Shown: in pieces, positions 34,473 to 46,433 of the stretch
Layout: every line of letters starts with the position of its first letter
How positions within the stretch are numbered: the first letter of the stretch is position 1
NCBI GenBank assembly: GCA_002786025.1
Contig: NHNW01000018.1
Coordinates: 124,001-188,000, forward strand
Direction of reading: 5' to 3'
Origin: Zasmidium citrigriseum
Taxonomy: Eukaryota; Ascomycota; Dothideomycetes; Mycosphaerellales; Mycosphaerellaceae
Length of the DNA: 64,000 nt
The notes under the pieces: model-generated
Databases searched by the model: none
The model's input: only the letters and a program-made list of their open reading frames with translations
Told to the model about the DNA's origin: nothing
Translations under genes and position numbers: made by a program

Positions 34473-35993
34473 TGTTGAGGTCTTGATTGCGTGAGGCTTG
34501 TGGTTTGAGGATGCGCCTTTGTTATGCTGCTGTGCAGAGGAAGCGTCGAGAATGTTGTCGGCGAGTTGACTTGTGTCTGCGGACAAGGTTTGCGCTAGCG
34601 AGTGCGACTGCCAGGGAAGTTGCTGAAGTTCTTGCGCTTTGCAAACGCCCTCTTCGTCCAAATCGCACAGCCAAAACTCGCCATCATCAACATCATCGAC
34701 TCGCAACACACTCACTACACACAGCATATGTTTCATTCGTTGTCGTATAGACCCTCGCATCCTCCAATCGATCACCACTTCCGTCGCCGTCATCCTCCTC
34801 TCGATACCTCGCTATCTCCAGAACAAGCAGACAGACCACGAATCCATCCTCCCATTTCAACACCGTACCTCAGCATCACGGCCTCGCAGATGCAGCTGAT
34901 ACAGTTACGACCAAAGAGCTTGGGAGAAGTGGTATATCCTGCTGTCCTCGCAGATCGACGTTCAACCATGTCTCTGCTGGTCAGACACAGAAACGGCCAT
35001 CTCCTCTCAACCACTTCTGGAAGGCATCTCTACCAACGGGCTGAACGACACGGACAGGCTGCTGGGCTTTGGCCTGGCCTTTATGCCTGATCGGTGGCAC
35101 CGAATGTCCAAGAATGAGCGCCCCGGCAAAGTCTTGGAGGATGGCCTCTGCCTTTCCTTCAAGACTTCCCTTCGGGGTTTGTCGGCGCCCATACCATAGC
35201 TGCAATGGAATCTTCGCTCCATCCAAGAACTGCAATCCGTCTCCTCTGTCTTGCAGTCCTTTCAGCTTTCTTTCAGCTCAATCATTGGATTAATTGAACC
35301 AGAAGAATGAAGAGATCGCGTCCGTGGGAGCCGTAGGTGATGCAGCGCATAGGATATGCTTCACGCCGTCACAGGCCTATAACCAGCAGGATTGACGACA
35401 TTGCATTTCGGATCCGCTTCGATAAAGGTTTGACAAACACCTCCGAGATCAGCTCTGAGCCGTCGGCCGAGACGACCGCATCCAGCAACACATGGCTCAA
35501 CGACTCCATGCTATTCCTGCTGCCTTGCGATCGAATGCCATTACAAAGCGCTGACGCAATTCTTCCGTCTAGCTATCGGGATGTATGCAAGGTACGCCGG
35601 AGCGGAAACGTGGGAATGATTGCGGGTATCGGCACGGACAGCGTGATTGTGCATGAATCCTCCAAGCCAGCCGACCCGATACCCTGCGTCTGCATATCGG
35701 AGCTGGAAGAAGCATCCGGATCAAGCTCAAGCGATCGGCATTCATTGCTTGTCGTCAGTATCGTAATACCATCCATGACGAGACCCACGTCGGAGCCAGC
35801 GGCTTGTCGGATTGATGAAGGGCCGACCTTCAACAGAATCAGCATCATAGGGCAAACATGCATCGAGAAGCAACATATATCATGGACGACGACGAGGTGT
35901 TAAACTGCTATCAACACAACAACATTTAACATCACACATCTCTTCGAAACAGCCGAGTACCAAGGTATCACCGCCCAGGACCAAGCAGCAACA
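34473..35993. other. Intergenic region with an unsupported 187-codon frame
   Basis: A plus-strand frame from the ATG at 35340 to 35903 is open but Ser/Ile-rich with no recognisable motif. Its antisense is also partly open. It ends 90 bp before the FAD monooxygenase start and may simply be its promoter region. Other frames here are short. Confidence 0.3.
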
Positions 35994-37311
35994 ATGAGCA
36001 CCACAATTGAGAAGAAGCCCTTCGACGTCGCAATCGTCGGCGGGGGCATTGCTGGCCTGACATTCGCCATCGGCCTACTCAAACACAATATTCCAGTCAC
36101 AATTCACGAGTCTGCCCAGCATTTCGGCGAGATTGGCGCAGGCGTATATTTCAGCCCCAACGCAGCTCGAGCCATGAACGGCATCGATCCATCCATCACT
36201 GCTGGCTTTGAACGAGTCGCAACCGCCAACAAGGCACCTGAGCTGGAGAACGTCTGGTTTGAATTCCGTCACGGCGAGGACAGTCCACAAGGCAAAGCCG
36301 GTGAGCTCTTCTGTCGAATGGGCTGGCAAGGCTGCCAGAGTCACGGAGGTGTCCATCGAGCCAAGTTCCTGGACGAGCTGATCAAACTCATTCCCGAAGG
36401 CGTTGCGCACTTTGGGAAAAGAGTCACTGGTATTGAGCAGGTCGGCGAGAAGGTCAAGCTTACGTTCAAGGATGGATCTGAAGCTGTTCATGACTGCGTC
36501 GTCGGCTGTGATGGCATCCATAGCGAGACTCGGAAGTTTATTCTTGGCCCCAACGATCCGAACGTCAACGCTGTGTTCTCCGGGAAGTACTGCCATCGTG
36601 GACTGGTGCCGATGGAGGAAGCAATTGCGGCGCTTGGAGAGGATTTGGCGACGAACAGTCAGAATTATGTTGGGCATCATGGGCATTTGCTGACGTTCCC
36701 TGTGGAGAAGGGGAAGATCTTCAACGGTAAGCTTTCATCCCTTCATTGGCAGAAGTTTGACTAATGAGATAATAGCGGTCGCCTTCAGCAGTTGCGAGAC
36801 CTGGGACCACGACAAATGGGTCGTCCCCTCCTCCGTCAAAGACATCAACGAAGACTTCAAAAACTTCGGCGAGCCCGTTCAAAAGGTCATCAGCATGATG
36901 CGAGACACTGATATCTGGGCGCTCTTCCACCATCTCCCCGCAAGAACGTTCTACAGTGGGCATGTTGCAATGATCGGAGACGCTGCTCATGCAACGACTC
37001 CTCACCAAGGCTCTGGTGCGGCTATGGCTATTGAAGATGCTTACATCTTGAGCTCTCTACTTGCGAATGTGGAGTCAGCGCAAGATCTGGAGACGGCCTT
37101 CAAGGCCTTCGATGCGGTTCGACGTGAGCGTGGTTGGAAGCTTGTCACAACCTCCGCTGAGGCTGGGACTATTTGGGAGCTTGAGCATCCTGTCATTGGC
37201 GACGACTTTGAGAGATTCAAGGAGAATGCTGCAAGCAGGATGGATTGGATCTGGGGTGAAGACCTGGAAGCTGAAGTGAAGGAGGGCTTGAGACTGATGG
37301 CGAGCATGTGA
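35994..37311 (+). CDS. FAD-dependent monooxygenase (salicylate hydroxylase-like)
   Basis: Two exons, 35994-36726 and 36776-37311, encode 422 residues. The 49-nt intron has GTAAGC, a TTTGACTAATG branch region and TAG. Motifs of class A flavoprotein hydroxylases appear in order: the dinucleotide-binding GGGIAG at residues 16-21, the DG motif (GCDGIHSETR) near residue 170, and the second FAD-binding block GDAAHATTPHQGSG near residue 330. The family hydroxylates or decarboxylates aromatic acids such as salicylate with NAD(P)H and O2, in the cytosol. The actual substrate cannot be read from sequence. No signal peptide is present. Length fits the family (400-450). The ATG sits in an AACAATG context and is followed directly by the beta strand of the Rossmann fold. 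Confidence 0.9.
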
Positions 37312-37404
37312 GCTTTGATAGAGTAGCTGTGAGTGAATGAGCTTGGATTTGCTACATCTTCGTTTCCGCGCACTTGGTGCCTTCTTCTCTTCCTACCAAC
37401 AACA

Positions 37405-37638
37405 ATGGCCCTGGTGTGGGTGTATCTCGCCTCCGCAATCGTCCTCGTCCTCGCCGGCGCCTTCCCGGCGTTCAAGACAGTGCAGAAAACGTACGTCCGC
37501 TCCATTCCCCGTCGATCGTCAGCTCTCTCGATGGTCACTGACTGCAATCGATACCTCAGCCGCCAACGCCGTCTTCGAGAACAGATCCAAGAAGACGTGG
37601 ATCTGGAGATCTTCTCCGCCGATCTCACGCGGCTCTGA
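37405..37638 (+). CDS. Small single-pass membrane protein
   Basis: Starts 93 bp after the monooxygenase stop. Exon 1 (37405-37490) encodes a strongly hydrophobic N-terminal helix (LASAIVLVLAGAF) followed by a basic stretch. A 69-nt intron (GTACGT, CACTGACTGC, CAG) leads to exon 2 (37560-37638), which encodes a charged coil ending DLEIFSADLTRL. The spliced product is 54 residues; because the intron is a stop-free multiple of three, a 78-residue unspliced form is possible. A further donor-like GGTACGTATT overlaps the end, so more exons may follow. I do not recognise the family. Confidence 0.4.
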   Translation: MALVWVYLASAIVLVLAGAFPAFKTVQKTYVRSIPRRSSALSMVTDCNRYLSRQRRLREQIQEDVDLEIFSADLTRL

Positions 37639-37803
37639 GCCTGGTACGTATTCCCTCCTAACCTCACATCTACAGCGCAGTAGCAGAAATGTCTTTCTCA
37701 AACGCAAAGCATTGGAAGGCGTATACCAGATAAAGATCTTACACGGGGTCGAGGGAAAAGTGAATATCAAACTTCTGCAAAACGGGCATGTTGACTCTTC
37801 GAA

Positions 37804-37962
37804 ATGCCGTCACTTGAGGAGATCTGGGGAGTTAAGGATCACATCTCGAGGATGAAAGGCGCTGGATTGCCAGTGGTAAGAGGAGGGCATCAGTTCGGCG
37901 ATCTTGGTGACTTGGTCGCGGCGCTGGAGCTCACCGAGGACGAAGGGAGTGTGAAAGCCTGA
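37804..37962 (+). CDS. Short ORF or terminal exon, unknown
   Basis: 52 codons from an ATG with protein-like content (SLEEIWGVKDHI, LVAALELTEDEG). It could be the last exon of the small membrane protein gene just upstream, or an independent small ORF. No family is recognised. Confidence 0.3.
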   Translation: MPSLEEIWGVKDHISRMKGAGLPVVRGGHQFGDLGDLVAALELTEDEGSVKA

Positions 37963-38177
37963 AAGGTGTACAGACAGTGTTGCGGTTTGTAGTATCGCCT
38001 TACTTAACAGTAATCGAAAACATCAGCATCGAGCCTCTCTTACATTTCCCGCCTAGTAAAGTGAGGACGTCGCTGCTTTGTTCCACGTGACTGCAGTGAT
38101 TGCGTGACTGCGGCTTGAGCTGCTCGACTTCGCTTCGGCTTCTCTTCCTCTTCGTCCTTCTTCAACAAACCACGAGA

Positions 38178-38785
38178 ATGCCGCCGGTGAGTATACATCA
38201 ACGCCCTGCATCCATCCATTATCGTCGTCGATATAATCGACCAGCACGCACTGCACTGCAATCCCCCATCTCCGCCATCGAGTTCACCGTCACATCCACA
38301 ACCGCCATCACACCACCCGCAACAGCAACCTTCATCCAGCAACGTCTCCACCTCCATCCCTCATCGACCACCTTCACCATCCACTTGACATCCATGCTGA
38401 CTCCGCTCTGCACACAGCCGTCCCGCGCCGGGACACCTACGGCGTCTGGAGCCGCCATTGTTTGCTGTCGTGCCGCCGCCAGGAGGAGGTACAAAAAGAA
38501 CCGACAACCGCGTGGACTCCCCGCCCTCCTCCTGTGCCAGATCGTCAGCAGCAATCGGCTGAGGTTACGTGTTCGGCTGCCTGTCCGTGCCGCCGCTGGA
38601 GGGGGTTCAAAAAGACAAGACAACAACGTGGACTCCCCGTCCTCCTCCAGCCTGATCGGCAGCAGTTCGACACGTGCCTCCCAGACGCCAGAAGAAGAAG
38701 TCAAGGATTCCTCCCCAAGGATGTCAAGAGGGGGGGGTGGGCTGCTCCTATTCCTGTCCCCCAGCGATGGCTGCCCGCCGTGAGT
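38178..38785 (+). CDS. Tentative spliced gene with an internal tandem repeat
   Basis: A short first exon (ATGCCGCC with donor GGTGAGT) is followed by a long possible intron ending at a CACACAG near 38423. A frame then stays open to 38785. The DNA from about 38465 to 38690 holds two ~115-bp units, each with GCCGCCGC, CAAAAAGA, ACAACNNCGTGGACTCCCC and CCTCCTCC blocks. A long antisense frame also crosses the region, so strand is not certain. A similar block recurs near 46750-46830. Confidence 0.25.
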
Positions 38786-40434
38786 CTCTCTGACAACACT
38801 TTGCTCTTGAACGATCGCTGACGTTCGGTAGCCCCTGTCTTTCACCACCAACTCCTCGACACACGACAACACCGTGGATGGTGTCAGGTCCCCGACACAC
38901 GACAACACCATGACCTGACAACATCCACGGTCCTCGCCGATGATGATGTCTTTTGGCCCAACAACTACCTCATGTACCTGCTCGCCATCTTCGAAGACCC
39001 TGAATTCGGCTATGGTGTGCGTGACTGCACCAACCAGGCCTGTCCACGCACTATCGACATCCGCCGCCGGCGAATCAAGCACGCAAGCACACTTCACCAG
39101 CATCTTCAACCATGGAGGTGCCAATGCCACCGACCATGAGTCCAGAAAGACAGCCACACGAACTGCCACAACTCGAGATGGCCGTCATCGCAGTAAATGC
39201 CCGCCAAGCCGTCCAGATTGGTGCTGCCAACGCTCGGCCTGAGCAAGACATAAAGCGAATGATGCGCGAATCATTGGCAGCTACGACTACACGCCTGTGT
39301 TGCGTTTGTCAGAAAGGGATCAACAGTTGAGAACAGCCACGCGTTCAGTCGTCGCCCCGGTATTGCTGGCACCAAGGCAGATGGAGAGCAGGCAGTCCAG
39401 ATCAGGCGTCCGCGCCTCGTGGTCAAAGCCGGTCCAGCCCACCAAGAAGAGCCCCAACATCTGCGCACAACGACCGTGGCCTCAGTCAAATCGACCACCT
39501 GCCGCACCTTGTGCGTCTGTCCGCTATGCATCAAACAACATCCCAATCTCAACTCCCGCGCGAGTCCCGACTCCCCAGCAGCACCCGTTCTGAATCGCCG
39601 TCTACGATCAAGCCAAAGGTCTTTTTTTCCAAGGTCAGACCTTCGCATGTCCAAAGCCGTAAGCCCTCAATTAAGCCTTTATTCCATGCCAGCCGCTGAC
39701 AGCTCCCTAGATTGCTCGTACTTCTTTGCACTGGCAAATACATCGTCGGGTTTGACAGCACAACGCACAGCACGACTCTCTTTGGGCTGCCAGGCACATT
39801 GTCGACCCTTTGAAAGTCATGGCGTCAGTAAATCCTGCCAACAGTCGATACATCGACGGCCTCGCCGAGCGCCCGAGACTCGCCACACCCACGACCTTCA
39901 TCAAGCCTGAATCACCACACGGTCAATCACTGCAGAGCATCATGAGACACAAGAGCGGAGTCAAGATAAGAACATCTGAGAGTTGGGGCAGGATAAAGGA
40001 GTTGCAGCAGTAGGAGAGCAGGAAATGAGATGATTATCTGCAGATGATGGCATCGGCACTGGAGGCAGCTCATGAGTGAGCGGTACGGACTGGCTGGGTG
40101 GAACTACTTGAGGGCATTGTTGTTGCAGCAGTAAGCTGTCTACTTTGCATAATACAAGATTGATTCTTTCTTGTTGTCGCTGCTCCTTCCATCAGTCTCC
40201 TCATCATTGTACGTCCCATCATTGGCGCCGACTGAGCATTATCTCAATGCCCTACCGCCCCGCGCGTTCCAGCACATACTGATGCCTGTACAATTCTGTC
40301 TTCTCAACGATGGCAATGCTGCCAGATCCAACGACTTATCTGCGAGTGCCCTTCAAAGGCGCCCAGACTGCGGAGATGAAGTTCTGAAAGCGTTCCTGCC
40401 GGTTTGAGAAGAATCCCGTGACCACGCTAGGGGC
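38786..40434. other. Probable intron-rich gene fragments, strand likely plus
   Basis: A good intron lies at about 39658-39711 (GTAAGC, GCTGACAGC, TAG). A protein-like frame from the ATG at 39819 to 40013 ends SWGRIKELQQ. I could not join these into one convincing model. Confidence 0.3.
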
Positions 40435-41203
40435 ATGGCTTGGCGACGCTCGCGTTTCACAACAATAACAACAAACGCCGTTGTCGTAAACCTCACCTCG
40501 CGAAAACACTCAACACTCAGCTCTTCCGTGTTCATCGCCTGCACCTCCGCCCGTATGCCAACGTTGCTCTCTCCGTCAACATACCAATCACAACGCCACC
40601 GGACGTCGCCATCATCTCATCAACGCACGGAGGTTGCGGCGAGAGTGAGTCTGACATCCATTTGGTCGCCTTGACGACGCTGACTCTACACAGGACTGCG
40701 ACTTCGTTACCACCGCCGTCTCAAACAACGACGCTCTGGACACGCGACACGTTGACGCCTGCACTCTGCCGCTCGTCGATGAAGGAGTAGCTTTCGATCA
40801 GCACAGAAGACGCCGACTCGGCGTCACGCACGCTGAGAGAAGGTATACTCGTGGATCCAACAAGGTTGTTTGAGCCGATATTAACATCACACAGGACTCA
40901 TCACCCCCATCGCACCTGCCCACAAGCCTCCACCGGCCGAAGCGACATCAATCAAACAAGCAATCCCTTCAAGGTACGTGACACCGTCCTTCCACCATCA
41001 ACTTTTGCATGACGAAAGCCTATCGCAATACCTATTGGTAAAGATGCTTTGAGGATGCCAAAAAGCGATCCACTCCACCACTGACCTTGCAATCCTTCAC
41101 TCGCATTCGATCTGCATCGACGCTTGACGATCATTGTGCTGACTGGTCATCTCTACAGGTTCGTGCTCCCTCTCAGCCCGACGTCTGCCGCCAGACCCAA
41201 TGA
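40435..41203 (+). CDS. Tentative four-exon gene, unknown product
   Basis: Exons at about 40435-40644, 40694-40845, 40897-40975 and 41159-41203 can be joined with phases kept. Introns show GTGAGT...GCTGACTCTACACAG, GTATAC...CACACAG and GTACGTG...GCTGACTGGTCATCTCTACAG. The second exon is fully open (CDFVTTAVSNNDALD through VTHAER). The product is Ser/Thr/Arg-rich with no recognised domain. The third intron is unusually long for this window (183 nt). Exon borders are to within a few bases. The following 1.3 kb has related intron-like repeats, so this may be one of several decayed modules. Confidence 0.33.
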
Positions 41204-41399
41204 TGAACGAATCCATTCTACTGAAGCTGGCCACGCCAAGCTTTGTCGCAAATCGAATGGCTACCTACACTCTGAGAGACGACTTCACAATTCGGACTTT
41301 GCGAGACGCTCATCGATCAGATGCTGATACTTGACTGCACAGCATTCCGGCACCGCTCCATCGCTCGTCGCGGTCGCAACCCATCAGCTCAGCCTGTCA

Positions 41400-42460
41400 A
41401 AGACAGACTCCAAAACAGAGGTACGTCGCAGCTCTCTGCTTTCCCATCCACACCTGCATGATGAACTATCCCAATGCCTTACCGAAGGCAGCCTTCTTGA
41501 GGTGATTCTCCTGAGGCACGCCCGCTTGAGGACCGGGGAAAAACATAAATTACACAGTCAGAAACTGAACCCGCCATTGCATCGCCTACATTATTGTTTG
41601 AGACCGTTGACGGATGAAGAGACTGACAGTTATTCTTGGCAGGTAACTCACCTCGAAAGCGACGCAAATCTCGTACCTCATCAGGCTTCAGATGAGACGG
41701 ACTGTTAAGTTGATGGTCCTGCCCTTCGGCTACTCACCCTTTGTCCGTGATGACACCGCAAATCTAATTCATTCATCGCAATTCAGCCGTTCTGGCCTCA
41801 TTGACGAGAATTCCTTGCCTGAGACATGCAGCTTCCGCTATCATTCACTCTTTCGCGTTGGGAATTACGGGCTGACAATTGTTGCGAGAACTGCAGATTT
41901 GCCGTCGAAACCGCTTCCGTCCTCCGAAAAGCCATGACCGACCATGACTCCTCCACAGAAGAAGCAGCTTGACGCCCAAAGCTTGCTACTCGCCCCTCTC
42001 AAGAACAGCACGTGAGTCGATCTCGCCGCTCCTTTACTGCCTTCAATTCATGATGAGCCGAACGTTCTCGTGCCGAGCGAGCTTTCCCAGCTTCTTTGAC
42101 GACAATACATTACCTGATACATCAACACATTGCCTTTGCTTCCTCATTCGCGACGGAGACCCTACGCTGACTTCTGTTTGAAAAGTCACAGACGTCGTCT
42201 CCTTCACACCATCGAATCAATGGACACCGGCTTCTCCTTGACCGTTGAGGAATGAATGGTGAGTTTGCCTTTTCTCCTCTCCCTATTCCGCCTCCCAATG
42301 ATGACTCTCTTGATGATGAGCTGAGACCAGCCCTGCTGGTTTCGTTGACGATCGAACCCTGTCTGAGCAACATTGCGCTGCCCGACTTTATTCATACCGG
42401 GGACCAATCGCTGACCACCGACCGTGCACTGCAGGTACACATTCGACTCGGCCGCCCTCA
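41400..42460 (+). repeat. Degenerate ~230-270 bp modules with splice-like borders
   Basis: Four related segments recur, each holding a GACGA(G/C)AAT(T/A)C-like word, a YTGCCTGA(G/T)ACAT-like word, and a CGGGCTGACA / ACGCTGACTT / TCGCTGACCA branch-like word. They lie near 41475-41640, 41800-41885, 42100-42180 and 42360-42420. Donor-like GGTACGTCGC and GTGAGT sequences lie between them. No continuous frame is kept. Confidence 0.4.
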
Positions 42461-43335
42461 ACGCCCTGCAAAGACAACGATTCCTCGCAAGCGAGGAATC
42501 CTAGCCAGCCAGCCGCTACGCCTACTATTATCACCACAACCCAGCTTGCGAGGGTCTGACTCGGGAAGTAGCACTGTACTTCGAAGAGAACATTGGCTGA
42601 CGGAATCTTCTGCACAGGTTCAAAGCTCTTTGACAGCTGGAAGTGAAGGAAACGACTGGTATGCTCGAGCCCTTCGGCTGCAGTCTTTGAACAATCGCTG
42701 ATCAGAAGGCCCAGATCACAAGCAGCAATCATGACGACCCTCTCCGCCTTCTTCCCGCCACCCAAGCGACGCCAGGTACGTTCCATTTCTATCTCACTAC
42801 TCATAATCGGGGAATGATGAAATCACTCGTCAACGATCGATTTGCAATGAATGGCAACACCGCCATCATGAAAGCCAAGCGAAAGACTGACCCCAATGGC
42901 ACCCAACCCCTTTTCAGACAACGTTACCCGGGGTTTCAGCTAACAACTCTCAACAGATTACCTTGACGAACGATGACTTGCGAGCAGGAACTTGGAAGCG
43001 TGGACTTGGAGGAGTACCTCGAGGATGGGTGTCTCCAGAGCGATGTCGTAAGAGCTGGGCAATGAACGATTGGGGGAAGCATTGAGGGCACACTCTGCGA
43101 AAGCGCTTGGGTCTATTGGAGTTTTGGAAGTCTTTGAATACTGCATTGCTTAAGGCTCTTTTGCCTCGTCGGTACTCGTCGCTCAGGTCAATGTGCTTGC
43201 CGAACTGCGTCGATGCAGACACGCGGAGTCGACATATCCTACCATGCGCTCTTCTTGCCAGACAAGTTGCAACCTCACATCTGTTCGTACACGCTCTGTC
43301 GCCCACAACATCTGGTTTCCTTCAACAATCCGTGC
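42461..43335. other. No supported gene
   Basis: A short plus-strand frame near 42730-42770 ends at a GGTACGTTCC donor-like site, continuing the intron-rich pattern. Otherwise nothing recognisable lies before the F-box-like gene on the minus strand. Confidence 0.35.
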
Positions 43336-43906
43336 TCACTTGCGCTGGGCCTGGAAGTCGGACACGCGGTATCCGAGTGCCTCGCTGGAAGGAAAGTCAG
43401 TTGAGCGCACTGGCACTATCAATGCCGCAACGAATAACTCACAGCTTCTCAAGCAGCTCCTTACTCGCATCATGGAGCTCGATGTTGCGATGAGCGTTCT
43501 CCCAGCGTGGCCAGATCAACTCCGCGAACCGAGCGTTCAAGAACTTGCAGAAGCGCGGGATCTCGACCTTGAAGTGGTTGACCTCGCGGTAAGCAATCGT
43601 GGCCTCGTGACGGAGCTGCTTGCAAGTGAGGGCGAGCGCCGAGTTGTCGAAGATGCCTTGCTTGTAGCGCTTGAACTTCTCTGGGGGAAGGTAGATGACG
43701 CCAGGCTTGTGCAGTGCCATGCCCAAGATGTGCAGACGAGTCTCAAGCGGAAGGTCGAACAAGGAAGTCTTGCGCTTGTCAGTGGTCTCGACCTCCTCGA
43801 CTTTTGCCAGAGCCTTGAGGTTGGTGGTGTTGGCTGTGGATGGCTTCGACTGGCGCTTGGAAGAGCTGCGCTTGTCGCGAAGATACCACTTCTTGCCGGC
43901 GGCCAT
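43336..43906 (-). CDS. F-box/2EXR-like domain protein, paralogue 1
   Basis: Exon 1 (43906-43443) and exon 2 (43384-43336) give 170 residues. The 58-nt intron is GTGAGT...CAACTGACTTTCCTTCCAG. A basic N-terminus (MAAGKKWYLRDK) leads into LFDLPLETRLHILGMAL, the opening of the fungal F-box/2EXR-type domain. Then come a Pro-rich turn (GVIYLPP), FDNSALALTCKQLRHEA and a strand reading NHFKVEIP, the usual order. The second exon adds LEALGYRVSDFQAQRK. Such proteins are abundant and mostly uncharacterised in plant-associated Dothideomycetes; some link to ubiquitin ligases. It shares intron position, start-codon context and layout with the gene at 44466-45184, so the two arose by tandem duplication. The ATG choice is supported by the shared 5' block. 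Confidence 0.75.
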
Positions 43907-43933
43907 GTTGGGTGTTCTTGGTAGTCGATGCGG
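43904..43933 (-). promoter_or_regulatory. Conserved 30-nt start-codon block shared by the paralogue pair
   Basis: The 30 nt covering the ATG and about 25 nt of 5' leader (minus strand: GACTACCAAGAACACCCAAC, then ATGGCC) are identical to the block at the second paralogue. A 16-nt block GCAGCACATGATTGCA at 44019-44034 is also identical to 45288-45303. The paralogous coding regions are much more diverged, so these blocks are probably functional leader or promoter sequence. Confidence 0.6.
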
Positions 43934-44465
43934 ACGGAAAGCAAGATGACGAGCCGAGTAGTTATAGCGTGGAGGGCCGCAGCCAAGAAGCCTAGCGCCG
44001 CGGCAGGGCTGGAGATCGGCAGCACATGATTGCAGAGCGTCGTGAATATCAAGATATTCAATTTGATTTCTTGAGCCCTACACCAAAATTCCCCAGATCT
44101 CGTCAAAACTCATATTGTTCGAGGCAAGCCTCTCCATGGGAGCGCAGCTATCAAGGATGAGCGATTTATTCGAGGGCTGAAGACGTTTGAAGAAAACGAA
44201 CGGCGGTCAGACTGTGCCTCGAGGTCATCAGATCAAGCGTGGAAAATTGGATGTAGTGGTTCTTTGAAGTAATTCGTTTCATTATCTAACTGGCTTGCTG
44301 CTGTTGCACCTACTCAATGGGACTCTGACAGCCTTTGCAATGGGACATGAAAAGTCTAACATCCTCGACTCGTTGGCGTCTGACCCTAGACAGTCAATCT
44401 TACACTTGCCCGTGACGGACATGCTGCCTCCACGTTGGGTTAGAGCCATCCAAACCGCCATGCCC

Positions 44466-45184
44466 TCACTTCTTCTTCCTGAAGTTCTCGGGGTTGGCAC
44501 CAGCGGCAACACTTTGCAGGATGTCAGCTTCAGATAATCACATTGAGCTTGAGGAGATACTTACCACTTGGCGAGCTGCTCTTCCTCGGCCTTTTCTCGT
44601 GCAAGGCGCTTGGCCTTCTCTGCCTCCAGCTTCCTCATCTTGCCGCCGAAGACCACCTTGATGTCAGTGTGGATGCTCTTCTTGACCTTGGCTCCCTTGT
44701 GGTTGGTGGCGTTGTCCGGAGTGAAGAACTTCTTGAGATTGGTGTGAGAGGAGGCCTTGTCGAGGTTGGATTTGTTGAGGGCGGGCATGAGCACACGGAT
44801 CTTGTTGATGCGCTGAGAGGCCTCCGTAGCCTCTTTTCGAGTGATTGTGCACACGGCAGCGAGGGCGGTGGTGTCGTACACGCCTCGCTTGTGGTCGGAG
44901 AACGAGCGCTGAGCTACGAGGATCGGGCCATTCTGGTGGACAGTGTACTCGATGATCATGTCGCGGATTTCCTTTGGCGCGCGCAAGAGAGGAGAATTGA
45001 CCCAGTTCTGGCGAGTTTTCGTGCGAAGGGCGGCCTTCAGCTTGCGGAGTGCTTTGACCTTGCGCGCTTCTTTGGCTTTGAGGCGGCGTGTGGTCTTGGA
45101 GGTGTTGATGCCCTTGCGAGTGCAGCGCTTGGAGTGGATCGAGTTGTTGCGGCCCCAGACAAGGCGGTCCTTCTTGCCGGCCAT
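44466..45184 (-). CDS. F-box/2EXR-like domain protein, paralogue 2
   Basis: Exon 1 (45184-44565) and exon 2 (44511-44466) encode 221 residues. The 53-nt intron is GTAAGT...GAAGCTGACATCCTGCAAAG. The start MAGKKDRLVWG resembles paralogue 1. A long Arg/Lys-rich segment (residues about 15-55) looks like a nuclear or nucleolar targeting region. The domain then begins at LLRAPKEIRDMIIEY, with GVYDTTALAAVCTITRKEAT and a strand INKIRVLMP. A Lys/Glu-rich helical tail ends in ANPENFRKKK. Both genes stop at a splice donor if unspliced, so the small second exon is needed in each. The role is unknown; the domain suggests a substrate adaptor, which is inference. Confidence 0.7.
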
Positions 45185-45303
45185 GTTGGGTGTTCTTGGT
45201 AGTCGATGAGGTCGAGAAGAAAGACGAGAAGGAGACGAGTAGAAGTAGTCTGCGACCAGTCGAGGCGGGAGGGACGGCTTGAGGCGAGCAGCACATGATT
45301 GCA

Positions 45304-46430
45304 CGTGCGAGCTAGTATTTGCTGATTCATTTTGTGGACTGTTCTTGGCCTTGAAGATTCACCCGCATAGGATGTAGGAGACGAGAAGTCTTGATCAATG
45401 AAGATCAAAGATCAGAGGTCTTCTGGAGATTGCTTGTCGAACACGGTGTTCAGAATCCATGTTGCGGGCTACTCACGGCCTTCAGGAAGGTACAGAGGGT
45501 CCTCTTCCTGCCATTGCGAGCAGTCCGTGGACTCTGGGTTATGTGAGAATGCTCCTGCTTTTTCTGTCGTAGCTGAAACATCTGAAGTATTCGCAATGCT
45601 CCACCTTTTCACTTATCGACGGTAGAGCCTCGTCGCCCTCAGGTCTTCAGGAGGACCGATCGTCTCGTTCGAGCTTTGCTGTAGGGTATTCGTTTGGGTT
45701 CAATCTTTCTTCTTGTGCTCGTGAGCGAGTTCCATCTCGTATGTTACAGTTTTTGCATCCTTGTGCCTGGCTGACCTCGTTGGACGTCTTCAATTTCGTA
45801 TCTTGGTTGTGGGCAAAGGTTACAGGCAGAGGACGGGATCTGACAAGGAGCATTGAAGCCGATAGACCTGGATACAGACGCGTCAGTGTACAGTCGGTAA
45901 TGCAGTGACGCGCCGGATGGTGTTGCAAAGAGGCTCGTATGCGATCTTGCTGCTATGTGTGGTTTGTGGCATTGTCGTGCGGGTAAGGATCTGGAGCTCG
46001 CAGTATGGCTGATCGGCGTGACGAGAAGAAGCCGGTCGGTGCGATACTATGTCGACAAGATGCGAGCTTCTCTCGAAATGCTCGTCGTTGGCTACCTCAA
46101 AGAGTCTCTTTGGAAGAGGAGGCATGAATGAAGAATAGGATGGAGCTGTACGTGATCGATGACTGCTGGCTGTCAAGTATCTACGAGCTTCTTCTGTGAT
46201 CGTCAAGCACATTCTAGCCGGAGTCCCCCTCGTCCATTCCTTTTTGTGCGACAATGAACAAGCGCTCTTGGAGAGATATGCGTTTTCCATCAAAATCCGC
46301 GCAGTAGTCTGCACGCAACGCAACTTCTTCACTTTGATAGCAAGCAGCAGCTGCTCGCCGCGCTTTGACCAAGCCTGAAGGCAGACTTTTTTTCTTCACT
46401 CGACCAAGCTCTCCTTCTCATCCGACACGA
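45304..46430. other. No supported gene
   Basis: Only short, mutually overlapping frames. No repeats stand out. Confidence 0.4.
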
Positions 46431-46433
46431 CCA

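Noticed and set aside
38219..39169. 316-codon minus-strand frame
   Set aside because: Its start is a GTG, its content looks antisense to GC-rich plus-strand frames with good splice sites, and no domain is recognisable.
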